IMG/VR virus record: IMGVR_UViG_3300032046_000142
Span: 1-30,956 of that record
Reading direction: 5' to 3' (one strand)
DNA length: 30,956 bases
DNA from: a virus
Below, one piece after another: positions 12,391 through 20,043 of the stretch. Numbering within the stretch: position 1 is the first letter of the stretch; every line of letters starts with the position of its first letter. The notes under the pieces were generated by a model. It did not search any database and was not told the DNA's origin. It was given only the letters and a program-made list of their open reading frames with translations. A program made the translations under genes and the position numbers.

Positions 12391-15270
12391 TTATTCAGAA
12401 AAATCAACATATTCCATTTTTTCGATACCCTGCAAGGCTTTTGTTCGTTGTGGCAATTCTGGTTTTGCGTCATTCATAGTCGCAATTGCGCCTCCCCGTT
12501 GTCTCAAGAGAAACACTAATAATGATAGAGAATCCAATGCGTCTGGGGAATGTTGCCTTGTGCGTTTGCAATAATCACCCTTGCTCTCCACGCGAACCAA
12601 GCCTTGGCCTTTCTGTTTGTATCGGCGAGCGGTTGCCTGCCTGACAAGTTCCTCGCTGCGGAATCCGGGCGATATTTTTAGATACTCAAACTCCAGATAT
12701 TTCGCCAAACCGAAAATCAATTCTGTGACAACACCAGAATAAAGCTGAGATGCTGGCAACGAATCATCACCAAGAATGTGAGTTTCAGTAGCAGCAGTTG
12801 AGTAATTCACTCCAAGAACATCTCCCCACACAGTCTTCAAGGAATCATGGATTCCAGCTCCGTTTCCTGTTCGATCAACGCATACCCAATTCGGAGCTAT
12901 ACGCATTTGCTTACAGAATCTGATAATATTTGTGGACTGCTCTAGTGTCGCGGCCTTGGGGAAAGGAATCTGTGAGTCAAGTTGTAAGACAACCTTGGGA
13001 TTCTTGTATTCCACAAATTTCCCGCTCATTGGCGTATATCCGTCAGAAAGCCCAAATCTGCCGTAGGAGCAAATTACTTGGTCATTGCCCTCCAAAGCTA
13101 AATCAAGAGCACACAGAGGCACTACAGGCCCAACAAAACGGGTAATTCCCATAGCATTGTCCATCATGCTTGGCGTAATGATTGACATCGACACACCTTC
13201 TTGCGGGAACCATCCCCTAGCCATGGTGTAATATTCTGCTGTCTTCCCTTTAGATTCATACGCCTGAAAGCCCTCGTATGTCTGAAGACCGGGAAATGCA
13301 ATCTTCTTCTCAATCACATTCTCGCATTTAGCCGCATCTAATCTTAGAACATGCCATGCATCACGGCTCTTCCACTCAAGATCATCCTCGCAGTCAATAG
13401 ATCCCCACCCTGCTACTGGCTCGCATCGCTTTCCAAATTCACTTGTCCGATCTTTTGGGTTAGATGCTCCAAAGATTTTAATTCGGCCTTTTGCGCCTTC
13501 TGTATCGGCAGCAGACAAAATGTTCTGTAAGCCTTCCCAGACACCAGCAGGAACTTCTTCAGCTTCGTCCAGCACAACATGGGTTCGACTCATTCTACCC
13601 CATTTAGGGTGGGATTTCCCACTTCTTGGACTAGGGTGAAATCCACGAAGTGTTCCAGTTCCACTATCTCCCCTTGGAACCGCGACTAGGTGAATGCCAT
13701 TCTTGGAATCATTATTTGCTTGAATAGACTTCACAAGTGTCTCACTACCTTCAAACTCTGGTCTAACCAATGCAGTAGTATAGAACTTCTTAATCGCTGC
13801 AAATACATTTCGCTGTGCGTGTTCTGCGGTAAGAGACACAACTTTAATGCAAGTATAATGTGGATCACGCATCCAATCCAACAAGAACCAAGCTGCCGCA
13901 CCGAATGTATTATGTGTTATTGTAAAGTCGGATAAAAGAAATCTTTTGTCTCCATCAAGAACGAATCCATAATATTCACCATCTCCAACTGGAGTAACAG
14001 TTATTTTTTTACCAATAGGAACTTTAACTTTTCTTTTTTCGCATTTTTTAAGCCTGCACGGGATAATTGAGCAATCTCCACTAATATGGCCTCTGTAATA
14101 TGTTCCCCATACTCCATTATTAACGCAACGCTTCCTGCATTGTTTTACGGTTACATCAAGACCAAGGCTTCTTGCAATAAATGCTATTGAATAAGCAATA
14201 TCTTTGTTTTTTTGAATATAACCATATCCCGGCCCAGCGGCATAACCATCTGCGTCAATAAATCCAGCAAGAACATTTAAACGGACATCTCTTGAATTTA
14301 ATTTGTAACAATCTGGGATTGTCTTTTCGTTATCTTTCAACGCAAAAGACATTACTTTTTTAATTGTTCCAATTCCATTAACAAAATAAACGCTCGATTT
14401 ATTGTTTGGTTGATCTGTTTTTACAATTTTACCTCCCAAGTTTTCCCAATAACTAATCCAAGAATCTCTCGTAACATCGTCCATTGTTGTTAATCCGAGC
14501 CTATCTCCTTTTCCATTTCCATCTCCAAGCCACAATCCAAAAACATAAGGCTCCATTGCAATTTCTTTTAAATCAAAATCAACACCACAAGAAACTCCTT
14601 TATAAAGATTTTTAAATTGCTTTGATGATTTAAGATATTCTTGCAATCCAATATCAATCATTTTTCCTTTTGTGTAGTTGCTTGATATTGTTTTTTTGTC
14701 TCCATTCTTCTTGTTTTCCGTGCAAACAAGAGTAAGAATATGGTCATCTGTTACTGTATATGACTCACCTCTTTCTTGATCTATGCGATACATTGGGGAT
14801 ATTCCGCTATGCAGATCGACAACATTTCTTGGTTTCCCATCTGGCCCCATCACCTTGTCTCCAATTTTTACATTTTCAACATTATTCAATGTGCCATCCG
14901 ACATGATAACTTGAGTTCCCTTCAAAAGACACTTTCCCATTGCGCCTGCACCTTGAATCAATAACTTGTCTTGCTCAAACAAGCATCGCCATGTGTTTTG
15001 ACTAGACATCGGCCTCCAGTCATACACATTCGGCCCCCAAAGAATTGTTGCTGCTGCCTCAAACTGATCCGCATCCAGCAAAGTCTGGACATAGTTTTGC
15101 ACTACTTCCTTCGCTTTTGGTATATCTAATTCGACCTTTCCTTTCACAGATGCCGCATTTAGAATGATATGCTTCGCAGCATATACAATCCCAACATCTT
15201 CGTCTCTGTCAGCCTCCTCCCTTATCTCTTCGGCTAACTTGATGATTCTACTGACGCTTCCTCCAATCAC
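12391..15270 (-). CDS. terL: Terminase large subunit (TerL) with in-frame intein
   Basis: TerL is the ATP-driven packaging motor and headful nuclease. The 959-residue precursor has N-extein residues 1-113, an intein 114-454 and C-extein 455-959, giving a mature protein of about 618 residues. The P-loop reads GAGAMGK at 107-113 and continues with T455 after splicing. Walker B is VVLDEAEEV at 565-573, the coupling motif IFGASNP at 599-605, and the RNase H-like nuclease has CALDLALEGND (Asp723), VCVDRTGNG (Asp799) and HSPDALDS (Asp910 or Asp913). A gene coupled by ATGA (15267-15270) precedes it. The insert interrupts the ATP site, so packaging requires splicing. Confidence 0.93.
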   Translation of the reverse strand: MIGGSVSRIIKLAEEIREEADRDEDVGIVYAAKHIILNAASVKGKVELDIPKAKEVVQNYVQTLLDADQFEAAATILWGPNVYDWRPMSSQNTWRCLFEQDKLLIQGAGAMGKCLLKGTQVIMSDGTLNNVENVKIGDKVMGPDGKPRNVVDLHSGISPMYRIDQERGESYTVTDDHILTLVCTENKKNGDKKTISSNYTKGKMIDIGLQEYLKSSKQFKNLYKGVSCGVDFDLKEIAMEPYVFGLWLGDGNGKGDRLGLTTMDDVTRDSWISYWENLGGKIVKTDQPNNKSSVYFVNGIGTIKKVMSFALKDNEKTIPDCYKLNSRDVRLNVLAGFIDADGYAAGPGYGYIQKNKDIAYSIAFIARSLGLDVTVKQCRKRCVNNGVWGTYYRGHISGDCSIIPCRLKKCEKRKVKVPIGKKITVTPVGDGEYYGFVLDGDKRFLLSDFTITHNTFGAAAWFLLDWMRDPHYTCIKVVSLTAEHAQRNVFAAIKKFYTTALVRPEFEGSETLVKSIQANNDSKNGIHLVAVPRGDSGTGTLRGFHPSPRSGKSHPKWGRMSRTHVVLDEAEEVPAGVWEGLQNILSAADTEGAKGRIKIFGASNPKDRTSEFGKRCEPVAGWGSIDCEDDLEWKSRDAWHVLRLDAAKCENVIEKKIAFPGLQTYEGFQAYESKGKTAEYYTMARGWFPQEGVSMSIITPSMMDNAMGITRFVGPVVPLCALDLALEGNDQVICSYGRFGLSDGYTPMSGKFVEYKNPKVVLQLDSQIPFPKAATLEQSTNIIRFCKQMRIAPNWVCVDRTGNGAGIHDSLKTVWGDVLGVNYSTAATETHILGDDSLPASQLYSGVVTELIFGLAKYLEFEYLKISPGFRSEELVRQATARRYKQKGQGLVRVESKGDYCKRTRQHSPDALDSLSLLVFLLRQRGGAIATMNDAKPELPQRTKALQGIEKMEYVDFSE
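13909..14931 (-). other. Class 1 intein with LAGLIDADG endonuclease, in the TerL P-loop
   Basis: The element is 341 residues. It starts with Cys1 (CLLKGTQVIMSDG), has the block B TVTDDH motif (Thr61, His64), and ends TITHN with His340-Asn341 followed by Thr +1, the residues needed for standard splicing. Two dodecapeptide regions lie in the middle: FGLWLGDGN at 131-139 and the well kept LAGFIDADG at 221-229, with both acidic residues present, so the endonuclease may be active. It sits between Lys113 and the Thr that completes the GxxxxGK[T/S] loop. All key residues are intact, so splicing competence is expected. Confidence 0.93.
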
Positions 15271-15548
15271 ACTAGTTCTGGAAGGTTTCGTTCTTGTTTA
15301 AACCTACGCAAGACTTCTCCGACCCTTTCCAGCGTGTCATCGCATCCATTAACTTTTTTCTTTTTTATTGTGCCATCTTCATTATAGACATCAACATAAA
15401 ATTCTTTAAACTCTCCAGAATCATATCGCAACTTACTGCGAATCTCGTTTTCCAAGTCGCTAATGACAATCAACGCATCAAGACCAGACAACGCATATTT
15501 ATGGTCGTCTTGCTCCTCTGGTAAATTAAAAATAAGTTGAGCTTTCAT
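15267..15548 (-). CDS. Small conserved phage protein upstream of TerL
   Basis: The 93-residue protein reads MKAQLIFNLPEEQDDHKYAL at the start, with DLENEIRSKLRYDSGEFKEF in the middle and a helical C-terminus TLERVGEVLRRFKQERNLPE. A FNLPEE...-IRS..KY-...-E-..R..L..-..L pattern recurs in phage replication and packaging neighbourhoods; no function is established. It overlaps TerL (15267-15270) and the methyltransferase gene (15545-15548) by ATGA, so it is coupled to both. It lacks the HTH expected of TerS, which is encoded further right. Confidence 0.65.
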   Translation of the reverse strand: MKAQLIFNLPEEQDDHKYALSGLDALIVISDLENEIRSKLRYDSGEFKEFYVDVYNEDGTIKKKKVNGCDDTLERVGEVLRRFKQERNLPELV

Positions 15549-16114
15549 TGTGTCACCATGTTGTAATACGCTTTACCAAAACATCCAGACTCTGCAAGTG
15601 TAATTACTTGCCCAAGACCGCCAGTCCATTTATCTAACTTCTCTTTAGTCAACTCAACTGGATGTCCGTCATGTGGCGGGATATCTACCCATTCAAAGAT
15701 TCGCAATGTCTTTGCCGCATTGAGTGCGTTCTTGATAATTAACTCTGGGTCATCCGTATGTTGAAGGCAGTTGTAAATCCATGCCTCGTCACATCCTCTT
15801 TGAAAATGCGTAATGGTTAAATCCTCTCCGCGCATTATATATGGTTGAATTCCCTTCGCTGCATATCTTGCATATGTCCACTTTGGATACTTAAGCGGAT
15901 CGACAACCAGTGAGCGCGGCGCAAGGTTAATCGTTTTCAGCAACATTGATGTAGGCCCACCTCCAATATCAATGATCCTTGCGCCTGCTACGTCAAACGA
16001 GTAGCCAACGCGTTTCAAGCCCATATATCGAGCATAGACATAATGCTTCTGATCTTCGTCGAACATATTGCAACAATCTCCCCAGTAGTTTGATTCAAAT
16101 GTGTAGTCACTCAT
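15545..16114 (-). CDS. SAM-dependent methyltransferase-like protein
   Basis: The 189-residue protein carries a class I SAM motif RIIDIGGGP at 46-54, a hydrophobic second strand SLVVDPLKYP, and GCDEAWIYNCLQHTDDPELI (an acidic motif with the H-x-x-D-P form like the other methyltransferase here), then KTLRIFEWVDIPPHDGHP. The substrate is unknown; GT4 glycosyltransferase coupling upstream (ATGA at 16111-16114) suggests sugar methylation. It is not obviously a DNA methyltransferase, as the NPPY/PC motifs are absent. Confidence 0.7.
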   Translation of the reverse strand: MSDYTFESNYWGDCCNMFDEDQKHYVYARYMGLKRVGYSFDVAGARIIDIGGGPTSMLLKTINLAPRSLVVDPLKYPKWTYARYAAKGIQPYIMRGEDLTITHFQRGCDEAWIYNCLQHTDDPELIIKNALNAAKTLRIFEWVDIPPHDGHPVELTKEKLDKWTGGLGQVITLAESGCFGKAYYNMVTQ

Positions 16115-17226
16115 ATGATGCTTGGATAAACCTTTGTCATTGCGTCGATTCCATTTCCATCAGCATACCAGCCTTTGCCATCATAAACATCTAGAACGTC
16201 TGAAAAATACTTCTCATACATCGGCGCAACCTTCTCTAATGTAAAGTTCTCTCCAAACTTTCTGCAGTTCTCAGGCTTGATCTGGTCAATATTTTTGATC
16301 GCATCCACAAAATCACCCATCGTCCGACAACGATAACCCGTGATACCATGCAAATTATTCTCTGCAAAGCTACCCCAGTCTGTCGTTATCGTGGGAGTTC
16401 CACAAAGCAAGTTCTCAATCTGGACGCCTCCAAATGGCTCAACATACATGGAAGGCAAAAAACTAGCCTTAGCATTTGCCATCAATTTCTTACGCTTTAC
16501 CACGTCGGCATATCCGACATATTCAACATGCGCTGGCAACTTATATCCTTCTTCTTTCTGTCCTGCAATGACAAGCTTAACCCCTGCTTTTTCCGTGGCT
16601 TGAATCGCAACATCAACGCCTTTGCCTGAATAAACCCTGCCAAGATACAGGAAATAATCTTCTTTCTTATCGTTAAATTCAAAGTCTTCTTCATCGAAAT
16701 AATTAGGAATTACAACATCATACCAATCTTGATTGCACTGACCAACATTCTTCAAGCCACAATAGGCATGATAAATCGCGTAACTCTCCCATACCTTCCA
16801 CCTTGCCCAGTGTCCTCCTGCATATCCGATGCCCGGCTCTACAACAATCATGTCGTTATGCGCGTCACAAATCGGACGAACTCCACTGCCCCAGAATGGC
16901 AAAATAAAATCATTCTTCAATTTCCTTTTTCCAACTTCTCTAATCGCATTCTTAAAAAATGTCTGATAGGCGTGATCGTTTGTGTTGAACTTGAAAAAAG
17001 TCTTACGCCAATCATGCGAGCCATATGACTTCTTAAAGTCATCATTCGTCAAAACCGTGACATGCTCTGTGCAAATCAAGTCTGAATCTTCATGCCCATA
17101 GTGAATGACTTCATGCCCTCGCTCTGTCATCATCTTTCCGAATTTAACGACTTTCTGAGTATACGCGCAGGCGTTGAACTCTTTACTCGTTACGGTGTGT
17201 GGAAGTCCTAAAATTTGAAATCTCAT
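16111..17226 (-). CDS. GT4 family glycosyltransferase (GT-B fold)
   Basis: The 371-residue protein has the canonical C-terminal GT4 site: YLGRVYSGKGVDVAIQATEK, KLVIAGQKEEG, VEYVGYADVVKRKKLMANAK, then SMYVEPFGGVQIENLLCGTP with the E-x(7)-E motif (Glu-Pro-Phe-Gly...Glu) that binds nucleotide sugar. The N-terminal domain starts RFQILGLPHTVTSKEFNAC, an acceptor-binding loop. The full family length is present. It lies after a deaminase-like gene and before a methyltransferase to which it is coupled. The donor and acceptor cannot be inferred. Membrane segments are absent, so it acts in the cytoplasm. Confidence 0.85.
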   Translation of the reverse strand: MRFQILGLPHTVTSKEFNACAYTQKVVKFGKMMTERGHEVIHYGHEDSDLICTEHVTVLTNDDFKKSYGSHDWRKTFFKFNTNDHAYQTFFKNAIREVGKRKLKNDFILPFWGSGVRPICDAHNDMIVVEPGIGYAGGHWARWKVWESYAIYHAYCGLKNVGQCNQDWYDVVIPNYFDEEDFEFNDKKEDYFLYLGRVYSGKGVDVAIQATEKAGVKLVIAGQKEEGYKLPAHVEYVGYADVVKRKKLMANAKASFLPSMYVEPFGGVQIENLLCGTPTITTDWGSFAENNLHGITGYRCRTMGDFVDAIKNIDQIKPENCRKFGENFTLEKVAPMYEKYFSDVLDVYDGKGWYADGNGIDAMTKVYPSII

Positions 17227-17228
17227 AT

Positions 17229-17741
17229 TTATTTATTCAAAAGCTTGTATCCATCTCTAAAGTTTCCTCGGTAAATCTCAAGTCCTTTTTTTCTCACTGT
17301 GAAAACTGACGGCTTCCCTCTATGATCCCAGCCTCCTGAAATGTCACCTTGTCCAATCTGAACCAATTCAACGCCGAACTCTTTCGCAAGTTCTATGCTC
17401 GTTATGTCTCTGTCGTAAATATCCTGATAAACCACGGTCTTGATTCCATGGCTGGCAATCGCTTTCAAACAATCATTGCATGGTAAAAGCGTAACAGCAA
17501 TCAAAGCGCATTCGTTTGGCTTCACATATCTCAACGCGTTTTGCTCAGCATGGACGATGTAGAGCCTTCACTTATCTCGATCTTGCCAATCTTCACGCAT
17601 ACCAGCAGGAAAACCGTTAAATCCTACACCTGCGACCGTATTGTCATGGCGTAACAAACAAGCCCCCACTTTTCGCCATGGGTCTTTTGATTTCTTCGCG
17701 GCAACCTTGGCAATCTCCAAAGCATATTCTTGCCAGCTCAT
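17229..17741 (-). pseudogene. dCMP/cytidine deaminase-like gene with in-frame TGA
   Basis: Reading from ATG at 17739-17741, the frame codes MSWQEYALEIAKVAAKKSKD and so on to residue 57, then meets TGA at 17568-17570 and continues open to 17229. The rest holds RLYIVHAEQNALRYVKP, with the zinc-binding His and catalytic Glu of HAE, and LLPCNDCLKAI, the PCxxC pair of deoxycytidylate deaminases. The two parts match one 170-residue enzyme of usual size with no frameshift. The first part overlaps the preceding gene by ATGA, supporting its start. Each part alone lacks half the fold. The alternatives are a nonsense mutation, sequencing error or UGA readthrough. Other genes here use TGA as stop, so recoding genome-wide is unlikely. 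Confidence 0.8.
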
Positions 17742-18061
17742 AGTTCAAATGCTCGCATCTCGCCGGGGATGTCGTCTGGGAATCTGATGCCTTCAACATC
17801 TGCCTTGTTGAAGCGTTCAATCTCCAACGCGTCTTTGATCTCTTCCCGCAAGTAAGCTAGTGCCGAATCATAGCTGTCAAAACGAGCTGGCTCTGTGTGG
17901 TGTAAATATCCATTTCGTTCTACCACATAAACTGGATCGTTTCCATAACTCCATCGCGTTTCGATGCTCCAATGGCAATCTCGGTCTTTGTGGTGGTCGC
18001 CAGAGATTAGCTTGTGATATTCTCCCGCAAGCTTTGTGATTTTATTCGTCGTCGTTTTCAT
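17738..18061 (-). CDS. Hypothetical protein
   Basis: The 107-residue protein opens MKTTTNKITKLAGEYHKLIS and has GDHHKDRDCHWSIETRWSYG and RFDSYDSALAYLREEIKDAL. There are several His and acidic residues but no recognised motif. It starts in the last codons of its upstream neighbour (20 bases overlap) and overlaps the deaminase-like gene by ATGA. Its role is unknown; the neighbours point to nucleotide metabolism or early left-arm functions. Confidence 0.6.
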   Translation of the reverse strand: MKTTTNKITKLAGEYHKLISGDHHKDRDCHWSIETRWSYGNDPVYVVERNGYLHHTEPARFDSYDSALAYLREEIKDALEIERFNKADVEGIRFPDDIPGEMRAFEL

Positions 18062-18419
18062 TCGTCTCGTTTTCTAGTTGGTTGAATGCAAAATCCATTT
18101 CATGATGGAAATGCTCCTCTGTAAAATCTCCCTGATTCAATTTGAAAAGGCAAGCGGCCATTGTTCGCAATACCCTTGCATAGGCAATCGTCGTCGCAAA
18201 TGCTGCCTGCGTTGCTTCTCCGTAGTTTGCAAACATCGGCGCGCCCTCTTCGTTTATCTCATCGCTTCCGTTGTTTCTAATCTGTGACAATAGCCACATG
18301 GAAAACATATCGAGATTTTGAATGAAGTCGTTCGGGTTTAACTGATCGTTTTCCATTTCGATCTGGCTTTCCATGTCCTTCTGACCATCGGCGAATCCTT
18401 CCCAGTAGTCTTGACTCAT
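18042..18419 (-). CDS. Hypothetical acidic helical protein
   Basis: The 125-residue protein begins MSQDYWEGFADGQKDMESQI. I prefer the ATG at 18417-18419, which overlaps the MazG-like gene stop as ATGA like its neighbours, over one two codons earlier. The sequence is helical and acidic, ending ENETNENDDE, with FATTIAYARVLRTMAACLFK as the one hydrophobic helix; it is not long enough to be called a membrane span with confidence. The WEGFADG start is of a type seen in small phage proteins. The function is unknown. Confidence 0.55.
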   Translation of the reverse strand: MSQDYWEGFADGQKDMESQIEMENDQLNPNDFIQNLDMFSMWLLSQIRNNGSDEINEEGAPMFANYGEATQAAFATTIAYARVLRTMAACLFKLNQGDFTEEHFHHEMDFAFNQLENETNENDDE

Positions 18420-18868
18420 TGGCATGATTCACACTCCTCATCATCTAGATTGCAAGTGCGTGGAATGATCTCGTCGAAATCTTCGTCCGCTTCGGGCGGT
18501 GGGCCTTTGATTTCGTCGCCGTGTTTTTTGTCCATGCGTTGAATTGCTTGCGTATTTGAATAGGAAAGGGATCCATATCGCTTGGAAAGTTTTTCCATAT
18601 TCTCGGAAATCACTTGGTCGAGATCCGTGCCGATGCTGTCGAGCATGCCAGTGATGTAGAAAAGTAAGTCTCCGCATTCTTCTTTCACATTGGCAATATC
18701 GAGTTGCTTTCGGTAGATAACGGCTTTTTTCACTGCGTCCAGCAACTCGCCGGCCTCGCCACTGATGCCAATAGCCATATGCAGGCGGTGAGCGTCTAGC
18801 GGTGTGATTTCGGAAACAATATCCTGGCCAGGTTTTGCTAATGCGCGAACGAATTCAATGTATGTCAT
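18416..18868 (-). CDS. MazG-like nucleoside triphosphate pyrophosphohydrolase
   Basis: The 150-residue protein contains GISGEAGELLDAVKKAVIY at 34-52 and NVKEECGDLLFYITGM at 60-75, giving the E38-x2-E41 ... E64-x2-D67 metal-binding residues of the all-alpha MazG/NTP-PPase fold. It would hydrolyse dNTP or ppGpp-like nucleotides, adjusting the pool during infection. The late RYGSLSYSNTQAIQRMDKKH matches a short extension in phage MazG proteins. The C-terminus adds a Pro/Asp-rich tail with three Cys. The adjacent dCMP-deaminase-like gene supports a nucleotide-pool role. A hairpin or promoter before it is not evident. Confidence 0.85.
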   Translation of the reverse strand: MTYIEFVRALAKPGQDIVSEITPLDAHRLHMAIGISGEAGELLDAVKKAVIYRKQLDIANVKEECGDLLFYITGMLDSIGTDLDQVISENMEKLSKRYGSLSYSNTQAIQRMDKKHGDEIKGPPPEADEDFDEIIPRTCNLDDEECESCQ

Positions 18869-18913
18869 AGACTTTTTTTCCTAGCTGGTTTTTTTACCCT
18901 CGCAAGCGTTTTT

Positions 18914-19081
18914 TCACTGTTTGGAAAGGAAAATCTCTAGCTTACGAATATCAGACTCTAGAATGCTCTTCTCCTTTAGTGTGCTAGTGAGGGACGATCT
19001 GAGCAATTCGACAAGCTTGTGGGCCGTTTCTGGGCTTTTGCTGGCGTCGTATGTAGTGAGAAGGATTTTAAGTTCGGTCAT
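18914..19081 (-). CDS. Hypothetical coiled-coil protein
   Basis: I choose the internal ATG at 19079-19081 (MTELKILLTTYDASKSPETA), because the longer frame starts with a non-ATG codon in unrelated sequence. The 55-residue protein is mostly helical with SSLTSTLKEKSILESDIRKL, which has a heptad pattern. No family is recognised. It lies between MazG and TerS and is followed upstream by a palindrome (19193-19215). Confidence 0.5.
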   Translation of the reverse strand: MTELKILLTTYDASKSPETAHKLVELLRSSLTSTLKEKSILESDIRKLEIFLSKQ

Positions 19082-19192
19082 GGTTTTTTGGGGCATAGGA
19101 CGGGAGACGATGACACACGGGAGAAGCAAGTCAAACCATGGCCTGGCTTGTTTTTACTTTCTTATCACTTAGCCATTTCCTGAAAATGCGGG

Positions 19193-19215
19193 AATCTGTC
19201 AGAATATGACAGATT
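19193..19215. promoter_or_regulatory. 23-bp palindrome, operator-like
   Basis: AATCTGTCA and TGACAGATT form a perfect 9-bp inverted repeat around GAATA. It lies between the TerS stop and the 55-residue gene, in 170 bases without a gene. No T-run follows on either strand, so a protein-binding site or message-stabilising hairpin is more likely than a terminator. Confidence 0.5.
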
Positions 19216-19251
19216 GAAGCAAACCCCTGCGCTGAGATTGTGTCTCGTTAG

Positions 19252-19728
19252 CTATTCAGATTCTACGGGTTCGGGCTGGATGTCTATGATCTGCGGTAGT
19301 GCATCGGGTAAAGCTTCGAGGTCTTGCAAAGAATTTTGTGTGTTCCTATCGGGAACGGAGAAAGAAATCTTAAAGTTTTGTTGAGAATTAGATTCAACTT
19401 CTATTCTGTCGCCGTATTTTTTCGGCGCGAGTTTGGAGGCCGTCCATTTTAGTGCGTCGATGCGTAGCCTGCCGATTTGCGCGTCGTGTGAATTAAATGC
19501 CTCCGTCAAAACCATATCGGCTAGGGTGTCGGCCTTCCGTGATCTCGCACGAGCGTAGGATTCCAAAAAATCTAGGTTCTCATCCTGCCAGTTGTAAACG
19601 CTGCCAATGCTTGGCATGTCTGGGAGTTCGCAGATAGCTTGGAGAGTCATTCCTTTTTCTATCATTTCGCAGATGGCTTGCGCTTTCTCTTTTGTGTAGC
19701 TTGTGGGCCTGCCTAATTTATTTTCCAT
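19252..19728 (-). CDS. terS: Terminase small subunit (TerS)
   Basis: The protein recognises phage DNA and hands it to TerL. From the preferred ATG at 19726-19728 it is 158 residues: MENKLGRPTSYTKEKAQAIC, EMIEKGMTLQAICELPDMPS and VYNWQDENLDFLESYARARS form the helix-turn-helix pattern typical of phage TerS (G-R-P-T ... G.SL..IC...DMP...TV..W). The helical core DIQIGRLRIDALKW-like block and KLAPKKYGDR then lead to a flexible, acidic C-terminus that may contact TerL. A longer frame starting at TTG adds 12 residues lacking family resemblance. TerS opens the left arm and is about 4 kb from TerL, with unrelated genes between. Confidence 0.85.
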   Translation of the reverse strand: MENKLGRPTSYTKEKAQAICEMIEKGMTLQAICELPDMPSIGSVYNWQDENLDFLESYARARSRKADTLADMVLTEAFNSHDAQIGRLRIDALKWTASKLAPKKYGDRIEVESNSQQNFKISFSVPDRNTQNSLQDLEALPDALPQIIDIQPEPVESE

Positions 19729-19806
19729 GGTTTCTATGGGTAACTGAAAAAAAATGCTTGCCAAGTATTTTTTCTTGTGGCTACCCTCAGCCGCAGCGCG
19801 GATGCA

Positions 19807-19824
19807 ATATGATTGAAATCATAT
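19807..19824. promoter_or_regulatory. Palindrome over the -10 of the left-arm promoter
   Basis: ATATGATT and AATCATAT form a perfect 8-bp inverted repeat with a GA spacer. It covers the predicted -10 (19818-19823). A protein bound here would occlude RNA polymerase, so it is operator-like. Confidence 0.5.
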
Positions 19825-19845
19825 TTTCCCGTCTGTTGCTTGCAA
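19818..19845 (-). promoter_or_regulatory. Predicted promoter of the left (packaging) arm
   Basis: On the minus strand TTGCAA (19840-19845) and TATGAT (19818-19823) are 16 nt apart. Transcription would start near 19811, about 83 nt before the TerS ATG. Palindromes flank and overlap it, so it is likely regulated. The call is by motif only. Confidence 0.5.
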
Positions 19846-19848
19846 TAA

Positions 19849-19880
19849 ATTGAATCGCATTCAATCTGATGGGATCAGAT
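19849..19880. promoter_or_regulatory. Two tandem palindromes upstream of the left-arm promoter
   Basis: ATTGAAT-CGC-ATTCAAT (19849-19865) and ATCTGAT-GGG-ATCAGAT (19864-19880) are perfect 7-bp inverted repeats, each with a 3-nt spacer, overlapping by 2 bp. They sit just upstream of the -35 and look like two binding sites for a dimeric regulator. No repressor gene was recognised in the window. Confidence 0.5.
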
Positions 19881-19893
19881 TTCGCTTTGAAAG

Positions 19894-19948
19894 TTGGCAT
19901 GATTCTTGATTATTTCCTTTTTGATCTTGGCATGGTTTTTGAATATTT
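19894..19948. repeat. Two 22-bp direct repeats (iteron-like)
   Basis: Copies at 19894-19915 and 19927-19948 agree at 19 of 22 positions (TTGGCATGNTTNTTGANTATTT) and start 33 bp apart, about three helical turns. They lie in the divergent AT-rich region, so they may be binding sites of a replication initiator or regulator. Two copies are few for an iteron set. Confidence 0.4.
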
Positions 19949-20034
19949 GGAATGATTGTAAATTAGAAGCAACATTCCCCTGCCTCTTGCGGGCGGGAAG
20001 TTGCAAATTTGATTCTGAAAATCACAGGTTCAGA

Positions 20035-20043
20035 TTTTCCACA
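20035..20043 (+). other. Single DnaA-box-like site in candidate origin region
   Basis: TTTTCCACA matches the loose DnaA box TTWTNCACA. It is the only one noticed in the divergent region. Together with direct repeats and AT-rich tracts at 19.85-20.16 kb it makes an origin possible, but one 9-mer alone is weak. A 6-bp hairpin (CCGCAT/ATGCGG, 20088-20102) lies downstream. Confidence 0.25.

Noticed and set aside
17568-17570. TGA decoded as Trp in the whole genome
   Set aside because: Many clear genes end with TGA, including ATGA overlaps, so TGA must be a working stop.
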